A stretch of 64,000 nt of DNA, taken from assembly GCF_032813545.1 (NCBI RefSeq), contig NZ_CP136520.1:3528001-3592000 (forward strand). The letters run 5' to 3'. The stretch is from Nodosilinea sp. E11 (GTDB taxonomy: Bacteria; Cyanobacteriota; Cyanobacteriia; Phormidesmidales; Phormidesmidaceae). The number at the start of each line of letters is the position of its first letter. The stretch's first letter is position 1. Position numbers and translations under genes: made by a program. The notes beneath the pieces are model-generated. The model worked only from the letters and a program-made list of their open reading frames with translations. It ran no database searches and had not been told where the DNA came from. Shown here one piece after another: positions 54,833 through 63,379 of the stretch.

Positions 54833-55609
54833 TTAGAGTCGCAACGCCACTGAGTTGTCGAGGGCTCCAATGCCTTCAATTTCGACTCTGACCTGGTCTC
54901 CCACCGTTAAGGGGCCAACCCCTGCCGGGGTGCCGGTTAAAATGACATCCCCCGGCAGTAGCGTCATCACTTCGCTGATGTAGGCCACTAAAAAGTCTGG
55001 ACTGTAGGTCATTTCCTCAACGGAGGCCGACTGTACAGGCGTTGCTTGACCGTTCAGAAAGGTCTGAAGTTTGGCGTCGGGGCCAAGCTCTCGCACAATC
55101 CAGGGGCCCAGGGGGCAAAAGGAGTCGAAGCCCTTGGCCCTGGTCCACTGCCCGTCGCGCTTTTGCAGGTCACGGGCGGTGACATCATTGGCAATAGTGT
55201 ATCCCCAGATTTTGCTACGGGCCTCTTCGGGCGGCACATGAGCACAGCGATCGCCAATCACCACTGCCAGCTCGCCTTCATAGTCGACCTGGGTGGTTTG
55301 GGAAGGGTAGTAAATCGGTGACCCCGTCGCGGTGACTGCTGTTGAGGGCTTAATGAACAGCAGCGGTTCGGGCGGGGTGGTGGTGCCCATTTCGGCGGCA
55401 TGGTCGGGATAGTTTTTACCGACAGCCACCACTTTGGAAGGGGCACAGGGGGCAAGCAGAGCATACGTCTCCGGGGGCAGTTCCATCGCCGTGGGCTGTC
55501 CCTGAAGCCACGGTGGCGCATCTAGCACCTGCACACTGCGATCGGGGCGCAGCAGCCCATAGTGCAGTTGCCCAGTTTGAGATTGGACCCTAACGTAGCG
55601 TTGCGCCAT
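54833..55609 (-). CDS. Fumarylacetoacetate hydrolase family protein
   Basis: The 258-residue protein has the FAH core: VAVGKNYPDHAAEM, the metal-binding Glu pair in VDYEGELAVVIG, IANDVTARDLQ with the third ligand, and VILTGTPAGVGPL. Members are Mg-dependent hydrolases or decarboxylases of diketo acids such as acylpyruvates or oxaloacetate. The substrate here is not determined; no aromatic-degradation genes lie nearby. Confidence 0.9.
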   Translation of the reverse strand: MAQRYVRVQSQTGQLHYGLLRPDRSVQVLDAPPWLQGQPTAMELPPETYALLAPCAPSKVVAVGKNYPDHAAEMGTTTPPEPLLFIKPSTAVTATGSPIYYPSQTTQVDYEGELAVVIGDRCAHVPPEEARSKIWGYTIANDVTARDLQKRDGQWTRAKGFDSFCPLGPWIVRELGPDAKLQTFLNGQATPVQSASVEEMTYSPDFLVAYISEVMTLLPGDVILTGTPAGVGPLTVGDQVRVEIEGIGALDNSVALRL

Positions 55610-55769
55610 AATTTTCTAACTCTTGGCCTGCTAATTCTTGGTATGATTGTAGATCCTTGTCTTTGCGCCAATCCCGGAGGCTTGGGTAAGCGGGCGGCTA
55701 TGCCGTTGTAGACGCTTATTTATGCCCATTTTTGGCTGTTAAAGGCCACTATGTCCACAAGGAGTTTTC

Positions 55770-56135
55770 ATGACAGCTTACATGTACGAAACCATGTACA
55801 TTTTGCGGCCCGATCTCAATGACGAGGCCATTGATGCCACCATCGGCAAATATCAGACCATGCTGAAAGACCAGGGGGCTTCCATTTTGGAAACCCAGCA
55901 CCGCGGTAAGCGCCGCCTGGCCTACGAAATCGACCGTCACCGTGAAGGCATCTATATTCAGATGAACTATACCGGACCTGGGGCTGCGATCGCGCCCCTA
56001 GAGCGTGCCATGCGCCTTAGCGAAGAGGTGATTCGTTTCTTAACCGTCAAGCAAGAGTCTGACGAACCCTTGCCCGCCGAGGTCGAAGAACCCGCTGAAG
56101 CTGTCGCGGTTGCCGCCGTTAGCGAAGAAGAGTAG
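55770..56135 (+). CDS. rpsF: 30S ribosomal protein S6
   Basis: The 121-residue protein has the S6 fold, with [47 protein letters not shown] and a C-terminal acidic Ala/Glu/Val tail common in cyanobacteria. AGGAG lies six bases before the ATG. It is a single gene, closed by a hairpin terminator. Confidence 0.96.
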   Translation: MTAYMYETMYILRPDLNDEAIDATIGKYQTMLKDQGASILETQHRGKRRLAYEIDRHREGIYIQMNYTGPGAAIAPLERAMRLSEEVIRFLTVKQESDEPLPAEVEEPAEAVAVAAVSEEE

Positions 56136-56166
56136 CCCCCGGAACCTCAGTTCCCCATGACACCTT

Positions 56167-56213
56167 GTGCCGCCGGCCAGTTTACCCTAAGGGGCAAGAC
56201 TGGTCGGCGGTAC
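56167..56213 (+). terminator. Terminator after rpsF
   Basis: GTGCCGCCGGCCAGT (56167-56181) pairs with ACTGGTCGGCGGTAC (56199-56213), two wobbles, followed by TTCAATTTT. The remaining gap to 56496 shows no gene. Confidence 0.65.
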
Positions 56214-56496
56214 TTCAATTTTGGGCGCGCTGAACCGGCGATAGTTTGAACCCTTAGGCCAGTCTGAACAAATTTAGTGTGCCAACTTTTCTGACAGGTG
56301 CTATAAATTAGCAGCAACTTATCCCTGCTGGTAAACCTGGGTCTAGTTAGACCAGTTCCGGTATTTGTCTCAGGCCGTTATGAGCCTAGTGCGGCGGTTG
56401 AGTCGGTAGCTGATATTGGTTTGGCTGAGGTAGGGTAGTTGATTCAAGTTTTGGGGCATCGAGTAGCAGGTTAGTTGTTGGTGTGGGAGTAGTCTT

Positions 56497-57042
56497 GTGA
56501 CACAGTCTTCATTTACAGACATGGGTGAGCACCAGGCCGAGATTGCCCGGCTTGAGTCTGAGTTAGCCATCCGTGACCAGCTGGTTCAGCAGCTCTCCCA
56601 GGAGTTGTTTCGCCTCGTGAAGGGCAATGCTGGGTTTGTGCCTAGCCCAGAAGTCACTGAGCAGCACCAAGCTGAAATGGCTGCCCTACGCGACCAGCTC
56701 CGGGGGGTAGAAAAACAGATTGATTTTTATCAGGGCCAGCTCGAAGACCGGGATGGCGAAGTGCTGCAACTGCGGCAAACCGTTCAAGAACTTACCGATC
56801 GCACCCGCATGCTAGAGCAGGTGGTGCAAGAACTGCCCACGGTGTATCGCCAAAAGTTTGCCGATCGCATGACCGCCGTCAAGCAGCGCGTAGCCGAGAT
56901 TCAGCGCGAAAATCGCCAGCTTCAAGCCGAGTTGCAGAGTGTCAGCTATCGGTTGGCGATGCGCACCCGCCGCAGCCAGCGTCTAGAGCTACCGACTCTA
57001 GAACAAGACGGCCTCGACGGCATTTCTCTACCCTCGTTCTAG
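56497..57042 (+). CDS. Coiled-coil protein of unknown function
   Basis: The 181-residue protein is mostly coiled coil: AEIARLESELAIRDQLVQQLSQELFRLVKGN in the first part, then EMAALRDQLRGVEKQIDFYQGQLEDR and long heptads to about residue 160, with a basic end. The start is GTG 56497, preceded by GGGAG; ATG 56521 is an alternative. No signal or membrane segment is visible. Proteins of this kind in cyanobacteria may be scaffolds, but no function is known. Confidence 0.65.
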   Translation: MTQSSFTDMGEHQAEIARLESELAIRDQLVQQLSQELFRLVKGNAGFVPSPEVTEQHQAEMAALRDQLRGVEKQIDFYQGQLEDRDGEVLQLRQTVQELTDRTRMLEQVVQELPTVYRQKFADRMTAVKQRVAEIQRENRQLQAELQSVSYRLAMRTRRSQRLELPTLEQDGLDGISLPSF

Positions 57043-57093
57043 GCATAGGCACAAGCTCAATTAAGGAGATTTCTGAAAAAGAGTTTCGCTAAT

Positions 57094-57114
57094 GGTGGGC
57101 AGTGCCCACCCTAC
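57094..57114 (+). repeat. 21-base palindromic dispersed repeat
   Basis: A consensus copy, GGTGGGCAGTGCCCACC followed by CTAC, 51 bases after the coiled-coil gene, between convergent genes. Confidence 0.75.
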
Positions 57115-57203
57115 AGCGGCTCGGTTCTGAACGGCAGAGACCTGTCTGCTGTTTAAGGTGACGGCTGCCTGTTCTAGGTAGGCTCCAAACGTCAGCCTTT
57201 TTG

Positions 57204-58133
57204 CTACTGCCTTACCACGTAGGCCAAAGGGACATCTTGCAGCTTGCCCGTATAGACCAGTGCCCGGTGAAGCATGGTGGCGACCTCAGCTCTGGTAGCG
57301 GGCTGATTGGGGTTGAGGACCTTGAGATCAGGGTAGTTGACCACTAGACCAGCTTCGGTGGCGGCTACAGCTTGGTGAATGGCCCAGGGGGGCACTTGCT
57401 TTTGGTCGCTGTAGGGAGCCAATACTGCCGCTGCTCCGCTACTCGATTTCAGCGCCAATCCGTTGGCCAGCGCCACAATCACATGAATGCGGCTGATGGT
57501 TTGGTCGGGCAAAAAGGTGCCGTCGGGATGACCGTTAAGAAACCCCATATGGACTGATTTTTGGACGCTGTCGTAGGCCCAGTGACTGGGCGACAGATCG
57601 GGGTAGAGCGTTGCGCTGGTGCCTGAGGAGAAGGCCTGGGGTCCGGCAAATAGCTGGGCTATCTGGGTGGCAAACTCAGCGCGGGTCATGGGGTCGGCGG
57701 GGCGAAAGGTGCCGTCGGGAAAGCCCGCTACTAAGTCTCGCTGAGCTAGGTCTGCCAGAATGGGCCAGGCCCAGTGGTCAGGGTCTAGATCGATAAAGCG
57801 CGCTTCAGTTTGCACCTGGGGAAGGTCGGGCCAGGCCTGCTGGGGTGGCAAGGGTTGGGGCACTACGGGCGGTGGCACCGTCAGGGGTTGGCGGTGGGGG
57901 TGGGGTGCTGATTGCTGACGACGAACGTTAAACAGGGAGCGTAGGCCCCGCCCTTGAGGTTGGGACGCCACGGGATAAATGAATGATCCAGGGTCTTGGC
58001 GGCTTGAAGCAACTAGGGCACCGCCCGCTGCGATCGCCAGTAGCCAGGCCGGGATCAGCAGGTGCCAGGGTAGTTTACGGGATCCCTTAACCCGCGATTT
58101 TGACTGGGTTGAAACGCGAAATAACGGGGGCAT
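57204..58133 (-). CDS. SLH-domain protein with N-terminal membrane anchor
   Basis: The 309-residue protein has a basic N-terminus and one hydrophobic anchor (about 23-43), a Pro-rich linker, and three S-layer homology repeats (about 112-165, 178-235 and 240-300): DPDHWAWPILADLAQRDLVAGFPDGTFRPADPMTRAEF, SPSHWAYDSVQ, and a divergent third. SLH domains bind pyruvylated cell-wall polymer or the peptidoglycan layer. It probably links the inner membrane to the wall; no outer-membrane barrel follows. Confidence 0.85.
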   Translation of the reverse strand: MPPLFRVSTQSKSRVKGSRKLPWHLLIPAWLLAIAAGGALVASSRQDPGSFIYPVASQPQGRGLRSLFNVRRQQSAPHPHRQPLTVPPPVVPQPLPPQQAWPDLPQVQTEARFIDLDPDHWAWPILADLAQRDLVAGFPDGTFRPADPMTRAEFATQIAQLFAGPQAFSSGTSATLYPDLSPSHWAYDSVQKSVHMGFLNGHPDGTFLPDQTISRIHVIVALANGLALKSSSGAAAVLAPYSDQKQVPPWAIHQAVAATEAGLVVNYPDLKVLNPNQPATRAEVATMLHRALVYTGKLQDVPLAYVVRQ

Positions 58134-58338
58134 TGGGGGAAACGGGCTGAGACTGCTACACTAGGGCGGGTAGCCAGTAACAATTATTATTGACTGAGCT
58201 TGCCCACTATGATAGTTCTTGCTTGAGGTTTGATCTGGGGCAAGTTGATGCCTAAACGCTACACCAGCCTAAAATCTAACCCTTTGGGTAGTCGCTGGTG
58301 GCGGTAACACTGTTTCGTCACACATTGGTTGAATCGTA

Positions 58339-59082
58339 ATGGTGAAGGGGAAACAACAACACCCAGGGACTGTAGCCGCGATCGCTGGGGCCATAGCGCT
58401 CATTGGTCTGGTGACTGCGGGGTATAGCCGACAGCCCCGTGGCGTTGCTCAAGCTATCCATAGTCAGGCACCCATCGCCGCTACGCCCTCAAAAGCTTCC
58501 CCCTATTTAGCGAAGGCCGATACGTTACTCACTGGGGTGCTGGCTCCTCTCAGCTCGTTGCGAGTCATGCAGCGAGCGATCGCTCTGGCCCCTGGCACTG
58601 ATGTAGACACCGTACCCACCCTGGCGCTGTTGGCGGCCCCGCTCAAAACTACTGGTTTGGGGCCAATTCGCATTGGTATGCAGCTCGATGACCTGCGAGC
58701 TAAAGGGTTAATCCCAGTGACCATGGCAGATGCCAGTAACGGCGAGTGCGAGTACTACCGAATTCAAGATCATGGTGAACCGATTGGGCTAATGGTCATC
58801 AACGATAAAGTCTTGCGGGTCGATGTGTGGCCAGGTAGCTTGACCACCACGCGTAGCGGCATCAGAATTGGCTCCACCGAGCGCGACCTAGTCCGGGTCT
58901 ATGGTCAGCAGCTTGAGGCCACGGCTAACCCCGTCACCCTCGGCAAAACCGTAATCTTTACCCCCAAAGACCCCGGCGAAGATGTGTTTCGGCTGGTGTT
59001 TGAAACTGACGACCAAGGTCGGGTTTTACAGTTCCGCGCTGGGCAGTTTCCGTCGGTAACCTGGGCCGAAGGGTGCCTTTAG
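58339..59082 (+). CDS. Membrane-anchored protein of unknown function
   Basis: The 247-residue protein begins with a basic stretch and one hydrophobic helix (about 11-29), then a low-complexity linker. From about residue 95 it has TTGLGPIRIGMQLDDLRAKG and later GIRIGSTERDLVRVYG, similar in form to the lipoprotein encoded at 24708-25316. Both may hold repeats of the same small periplasmic module. No enzyme motif seen. Its 3' end overlaps the convergent trpE by four bases. Confidence 0.65.
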   Translation: MVKGKQQHPGTVAAIAGAIALIGLVTAGYSRQPRGVAQAIHSQAPIAATPSKASPYLAKADTLLTGVLAPLSSLRVMQRAIALAPGTDVDTVPTLALLAAPLKTTGLGPIRIGMQLDDLRAKGLIPVTMADASNGECEYYRIQDHGEPIGLMVINDKVLRVDVWPGSLTTTRSGIRIGSTERDLVRVYGQQLEATANPVTLGKTVIFTPKDPGEDVFRLVFETDDQGRVLQFRAGQFPSVTWAEGCL

Positions 59083-60611
59083 AGTTCGCCCAGGCAGCGA
59101 ATCGCTTCTAGCATGCCTCGGGCTTTGTTCAGGGTTTCCTGGTACTCCAGCGTCGGTACTGAGTCGGCGACGAGCCCAGCACCCGCCTGAACGCTGACCC
59201 TGTGCCCACCCTCGGGCTGCGATCGCACCACCATGGTACGAATGGTGATCGCGGTGTTGAGCTGCCCCTCAAAGTCGTAGTGGCCGTAAACCCCCGAGTA
59301 AGGACCCCGACGGCAGGGTTCTAAATCGTGGATGATCTGCATGGCGCGAATTTTTGGTGCCCCACTGACTGTGCCTGCGGGGAAGCAGGCCTTGAGTAAA
59401 TCCCAGGCGGTTTTGCTAGGGCTGAGGTGACCCACTACATTGCTGACAATGTGCATTACGTGGGAGTAACGCTCAATCACCATCAGCTCGTCGACCTGCA
59501 CAGTGCCGCTGAGACACACCCGGCCCAGGTCATTGCGGCCCAGGTCAACCAGCATGACGTGCTCGGCCCGCTCCTTGGGGTCGGCTAGCAAGTCTTGCTC
59601 GTAGGCGATGTCTGCGGCGGTGGTTTCGCCCCGAGGGCGCGTACCGGCGATGGGGCGCACCGTGGCAATTTGGGGCTGGCTGGGGTCGTCGGCCAGGGTA
59701 GCTTTGACCATCACCTCGGGGCTAGAGCCAATCAGCTGCCAATCATAGAAATTGAAATAGCACATATAGGGCGAGGGGTTGATCTGCCGCAGAGAGCGGT
59801 ATAGATCGAAGGGATCACCTTGGTAGGTGGTGTCAAGCCGCTGGGAGATCACCACCTGAAAGATATCGCCGGCCCGGATATGGTCTTTGGCCCGCTCGAC
59901 GCCCGCACAAAATTCTTCAGCGGTGCGGTTGCTGGTGTAGTTGACCGGGGCGGCCTGGCTGCGCGGCTGCCAGGGCAAGCTAGCCTGCTCGGGTGACAGC
60001 GGCAGAGTCAGCTTGTGGAGGAGTTGACGGACGCGATCGCAGGCTCCCTCGTAGGCCTCCTGCATATCGGTATCCGGGTCGCGCAGATCAGCGTAGGCGA
60101 TCGCCCAAATTTTGCGCTGCACCTGGTCAAAAATCAGCAGACTATCCACCTGCATCCACAGGCCATCGGGTAGGTCATCTGGGCTGGGGGGATGGATGGG
60201 CACCGTCGGCTCAATCCAGCGGATCAGCTCGTAGCCCCAAAAGCCAAACAGCCCGCCAATGCCGGGAGGCAGTGCCGGCAGCTTCACCGGCTGGTAGGGA
60301 GCCAGGCAGTGGGTCAGGGTGTCGAAGGGGTTGCCCTGGTGCTCGACCACTGTGCCATTGCGGTGGGTCTGGGTAGAGCGATCGCCCCGGTTTTCTAGCA
60401 CCCACAGCGGGTCACAGCCCAAAAAACTGTAGCGGCCAAGGGTTTCGCCCCCCTCTACAGACTCCAGCAAAAAGCTGTAGGGCTGACCAGCACACACTTT
60501 ATACCAAGCCGACACAGGAGTGTCGAGGTCGGCCAGCCACTCTTGGTACACGGGTACAAAGTTGCCCTGGGTAGCGTAGGTCTTAAATTGCTCAAAGTCG
60601 GGGAAAATCAT
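59079..60611 (-). CDS. trpE: Anthranilate synthase component I
   Basis: The 510-residue chorismate-binding enzyme makes anthranilate in the first tryptophan-specific step, with TrpG supplying ammonia. An N-terminal LLESVEGGE segment, which carries the tryptophan feedback site, and C-terminal chorismate motifs (GDIFQVVISQR, RPIAGTRPRGET, ERAEHVMLVDLGRNDLGRV, GTVSGAPKIRAMQII) are intact. It lies downstream of psaD on the same strand; a terminator separates them. The order psaD-trpE matches Synechocystis (slr0737-slr0738). Confidence 0.94.
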   Translation of the reverse strand: MIFPDFEQFKTYATQGNFVPVYQEWLADLDTPVSAWYKVCAGQPYSFLLESVEGGETLGRYSFLGCDPLWVLENRGDRSTQTHRNGTVVEHQGNPFDTLTHCLAPYQPVKLPALPPGIGGLFGFWGYELIRWIEPTVPIHPPSPDDLPDGLWMQVDSLLIFDQVQRKIWAIAYADLRDPDTDMQEAYEGACDRVRQLLHKLTLPLSPEQASLPWQPRSQAAPVNYTSNRTAEEFCAGVERAKDHIRAGDIFQVVISQRLDTTYQGDPFDLYRSLRQINPSPYMCYFNFYDWQLIGSSPEVMVKATLADDPSQPQIATVRPIAGTRPRGETTAADIAYEQDLLADPKERAEHVMLVDLGRNDLGRVCLSGTVQVDELMVIERYSHVMHIVSNVVGHLSPSKTAWDLLKACFPAGTVSGAPKIRAMQIIHDLEPCRRGPYSGVYGHYDFEGQLNTAITIRTMVVRSQPEGGHRVSVQAGAGLVADSVPTLEYQETLNKARGMLEAIRCLGEL

Positions 60612-60711
60612 GGCAATTATTTTATAGCCGGGCCGCAGAAAACGCGATTATTCTAGGACTGTCTTTAGCTATCGCACACAACTTCTATCTCAGCACAGCC
60701 TCGCTCACAGC

Positions 60712-60739
60712 AAAAGGGGCATAGCCTAAGCTACGCCCC
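60712..60739 (-). terminator. Rho-independent terminator of psaD
   Basis: On the minus strand GGGGCGTAGC, loop TTAG, GCTATGCCCC (one wobble) and then TTTT, about 80 bases after the psaD stop. It should separate psaD from trpE. Confidence 0.8.
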
Positions 60740-60817
60740 TAACAACACAACAGTCACAGTCGGCACTGAAAAGTCTCATCCTCAAACGGCTCTATCCCAA
60801 GCCCGAGGATGACGTGC

Positions 60818-61246
60818 CTAAACTTCGTAGGTGGTCTTACCACTAAACTTAATGGTAGCTGGGTCGGGGTTAGCCCCAATATTGCGCGATATGCTATTCA
60901 CCGCGCCGCGACCTTCATTTACCTTCTCAGGGAAGACCCCATCTGCCGGGTGCAGGTACTGAGTCTCACCACTAGGGTAAACGCGATAAATTTTGTAGTT
61001 TTCGATTTTGGGCTTGAATTTGTTGCGCAGCTGCCTACCCAGAGCCAAGCACTGCTCTTTACGAGCCAGATACAGGAGGTTATCACCTTCGTTCATGAAG
61101 GCTGCGCCACCGGTGGGCATTTCAAAAACCTGCTTCTTGGGGCTGGTCCAGGTGATAGCATACTTTTCTTCAACCTGGGCTTTGGTGAGGAGACCGCCGG
61201 TGCTGCCTCCAAAAATAGGTGTTTGACCTGTCAGCGTTTCAGTCAT
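60818..61246 (-). CDS. psaD: Photosystem I reaction-centre subunit II (PsaD)
   Basis: The 142-residue protein matches PsaD throughout: [54 protein letters not shown] and the C-terminal [14 protein letters not shown]. PsaD sits on the stromal side of photosystem I and docks ferredoxin. It is a single strongly expressed gene in cyanobacteria. The sequence upstream (61247-61350) contains GTTACA once, but no clear paired HLR1 box was found. Confidence 0.98.
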   Translation of the reverse strand: MTETLTGQTPIFGGSTGGLLTKAQVEEKYAITWTSPKKQVFEMPTGGAAFMNEGDNLLYLARKEQCLALGRQLRNKFKPKIENYKIYRVYPSGETQYLHPADGVFPEKVNEGRGAVNSISRNIGANPDPATIKFSGKTTYEV

Positions 61247-61462
61247 GAAGTCCTATCTCTCAACCGTTTGATGGGCATCGTATCATCGCGGGAGTGGGGG
61301 GTAATACCGATTGTTGAGGAAGTGTAACAGTTCTTCAGGTAAGGGCTGGGATGTGTGACGCGGAGTCGGATCCAAAAATCAGAATTAAAGGTTTTGATCA
61401 TCGAGTATCCGACTCACAGTTCCGCCCGTCACCTTGCACCCGACGCCCAACACCCCGTTTTA

Positions 61463-62272
61463 TCAAGCCGACCACGGCTCTTGAAAGTCGGCGTATAGCG
61501 TCAGTCCGCCGTCGATATAGAGCGTTTGCCCGGTGATGTAGGCCGCTTCGTCAGAGGCAAAAAAGGCAACGGCAGCGGCCATCTCGTCACTGGTGCCGGC
61601 TCTGCCCATGGGAATATGGCTCTCAACCTCGGCTTGCTTTTCCGGGTCTTCGGTCCAAGCCTCGTTGATGGGGGTGATGGTGGCACCAGGGGCAATGCCG
61701 TTGACTCGAATGCCTTTAGCGGCATATTCCAGCGCCAGGGTTTTGGTCATATTGCCCATGCCGCCTTTGCTAATGGAGTAGCTTAGGTACTGGGGGCGGG
61801 GAATGATCTCGTGGACGCTGGAGATGTTGATGATGCTGCCAGGGCGGTTTTGGGCCAGCAGATGCTTAATGGTTTCGCGGGCGCACAGGTAGGCCCCGCG
61901 CAGGTTGACCCCGAGCACCCAGTCAAAGTCATCAACCTCGATCGCATCGGAGGGGCTTTCGGTCTGCACACCGGCATTGTTGATCAAAATATCTAGCTGA
62001 CCAAAGTGCTCGATGGTCTGCTGCACCAGGGAGACAGCATCCTCCTCTTTAGACACATCTCCCTGGATCAGCAGGGATTTGACACCGCAGTTTTCCACAT
62101 CCTGGCAAGCTTTTTCCATAGCTCTCTGGCGAGTAGTTTCGGCCCCCTCGCTGTCGCTGCGGTAGTTAATCACCACGTTGCAGCCCTCCTTGGCCAAGCG
62201 AATGGCAATAGACTGACCAATGCCAGAGGAGGCTCCGGTAATCAGTGCGGTTTTGCCGGTGAGTCCTTTCAT
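61463..62272 (-). CDS. Short-chain dehydrogenase, glucose 1-dehydrogenase-like
   Basis: From ATG 62272 the 269-residue classical SDR has the NAD(P) loop TGASSGIG (12-19), NNAG, and the active site Ser..Tyr-x3-Lys in ISSVHEIIPRPQYLSYSISKGG. The overall sequence and NGIAPGATITPINEAW resemble glucose 1-dehydrogenase-type enzymes, but SDR substrates are hard to predict. A long in-frame extension to 62380 has no conserved sequence. Confidence 0.88.
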   Translation of the reverse strand: MKGLTGKTALITGASSGIGQSIAIRLAKEGCNVVINYRSDSEGAETTRQRAMEKACQDVENCGVKSLLIQGDVSKEEDAVSLVQQTIEHFGQLDILINNAGVQTESPSDAIEVDDFDWVLGVNLRGAYLCARETIKHLLAQNRPGSIINISSVHEIIPRPQYLSYSISKGGMGNMTKTLALEYAAKGIRVNGIAPGATITPINEAWTEDPEKQAEVESHIPMGRAGTSDEMAAAVAFFASDEAAYITGQTLYIDGGLTLYADFQEPWSA

Positions 62273-62522
62273 GGTGTAGCTCCGTGGGTGGTAAACAAAG
62301 GGAGGGTACGTCATAGAGATGCCATCTAGACAATTTCTATAAACCCGAATAACTAAAACGCAATCATCATTAAAACGCAATAATTAAAGGGCCAACGCCT
62401 GACACAGCCGTCCCCTGGGGTGAGCATACTAAAGCCCAAAACGTTGATCTATCTCTCTGGGGAGCTATTTCGTTCTGAGCTTGACCGTCGTTTCTCGTCG
62501 TCTATTTAGGAGTTTTGAAGTC

Positions 62523-63200
62523 ATGTACGTTTTAATTGGCGGCGCTGGCATGCTGGGCCTTGACTTGGCTAAAACCTTGCTTGATGAGGGGCATACCGTG
62601 GCGATAGTAGATACCGACCCGCTGGCCTGCCAGTATGCCCGCGAAAAGATTGGGGTAATGGCCTTTGAGGGCAGCGCAGTCAATACGACAACCTTGCTGG
62701 AAGCAGGCATTCGCAAGGCCGATGCGGTGATTGCGGCTCTGCCGGAAGATGCCTTGAACCTGGCTCTCGTTACCCTTTCCAAGCACAACGGGGTGCCGCA
62801 GACAGTGGTGCGCATGAGCGATCGCGACTTTGCCGAACCCTACCAGTTAGCCGGGGCCACCCACACCATCAGCACCACCGAACTCACCATTAACCGCATC
62901 GTGAGCGCCATTGAGTATCCCCAGGTTGAAGCAATGATGCACTTTGAGCAGGGTCAGGTCGAGGTGCTAAAGTTGCCCATTCCTCAGCAGTGCACAATCG
63001 TGGGTCGCACCCTAGCCGAAATTGCCCAGGACCCCCGGTTTCCGGCAGGCACGCTGATTATTGGCTATCAGGCCCACCCCCACGAAGATTTGACTATTCC
63101 CAACGGCAGCACAGTGCTCGAGAGTGGCTCAACCATTTTGGCGGTGACCAAGCCTGGCCTGGTGAGAAAAATGCTCGACTTTATGGGGCTTTGTGCCTAG
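62523..63200 (+). CDS. TrkA-N/RCK-type regulatory protein (NAD-binding)
   Basis: From ATG 62523, with AGGAG eleven bases upstream, the 225-residue protein has the RCK-N Rossmann motif YVLIGGAGMLGLDLAKTL, DTDPLACQYAREK, and a TrkA-C domain in the last 75 residues. Such proteins bind NAD(H) and gate potassium uptake (TrkA/KtrA). No membrane partner gene is adjacent, so the channel must be elsewhere. Confidence 0.9.
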   Translation: MYVLIGGAGMLGLDLAKTLLDEGHTVAIVDTDPLACQYAREKIGVMAFEGSAVNTTTLLEAGIRKADAVIAALPEDALNLALVTLSKHNGVPQTVVRMSDRDFAEPYQLAGATHTISTTELTINRIVSAIEYPQVEAMMHFEQGQVEVLKLPIPQQCTIVGRTLAEIAQDPRFPAGTLIIGYQAHPHEDLTIPNGSTVLESGSTILAVTKPGLVRKMLDFMGLCA

Positions 63201-63214
63201 CTTGCGTTGCCTAT

Positions 63215-63259
63215 AACGCTAGAGAGATGCCCGTCACTCCCGTAGAAACGGGAATCTAT
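63215..63259 (+). repeat. 45-base dispersed repeat (AACGCTA ... ACGGGAATCTAT), copy 2
   Basis: It has the same length and ends as the copy at 31399-31443, with differences in the centre. It follows the TrkA-N gene closely. Confidence 0.6.
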
Positions 63260-63379
63260 GGGAAGCCACTGATACTGAATTCTGTTTGGTTACCCATTAG
63301 CTATTTAAGTCAGCCTACCGCTAGCTCAGCAGTTGTTGCACGTCATCTTGATCCCTGTGAGCCCTCAAACTCTCTCCTG

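Noticed and set aside
61247..61350. HLR1 (RpaB) box upstream of psaD
   Set aside because: Only one GTTACA is present; the second half-site is not at the required spacing.
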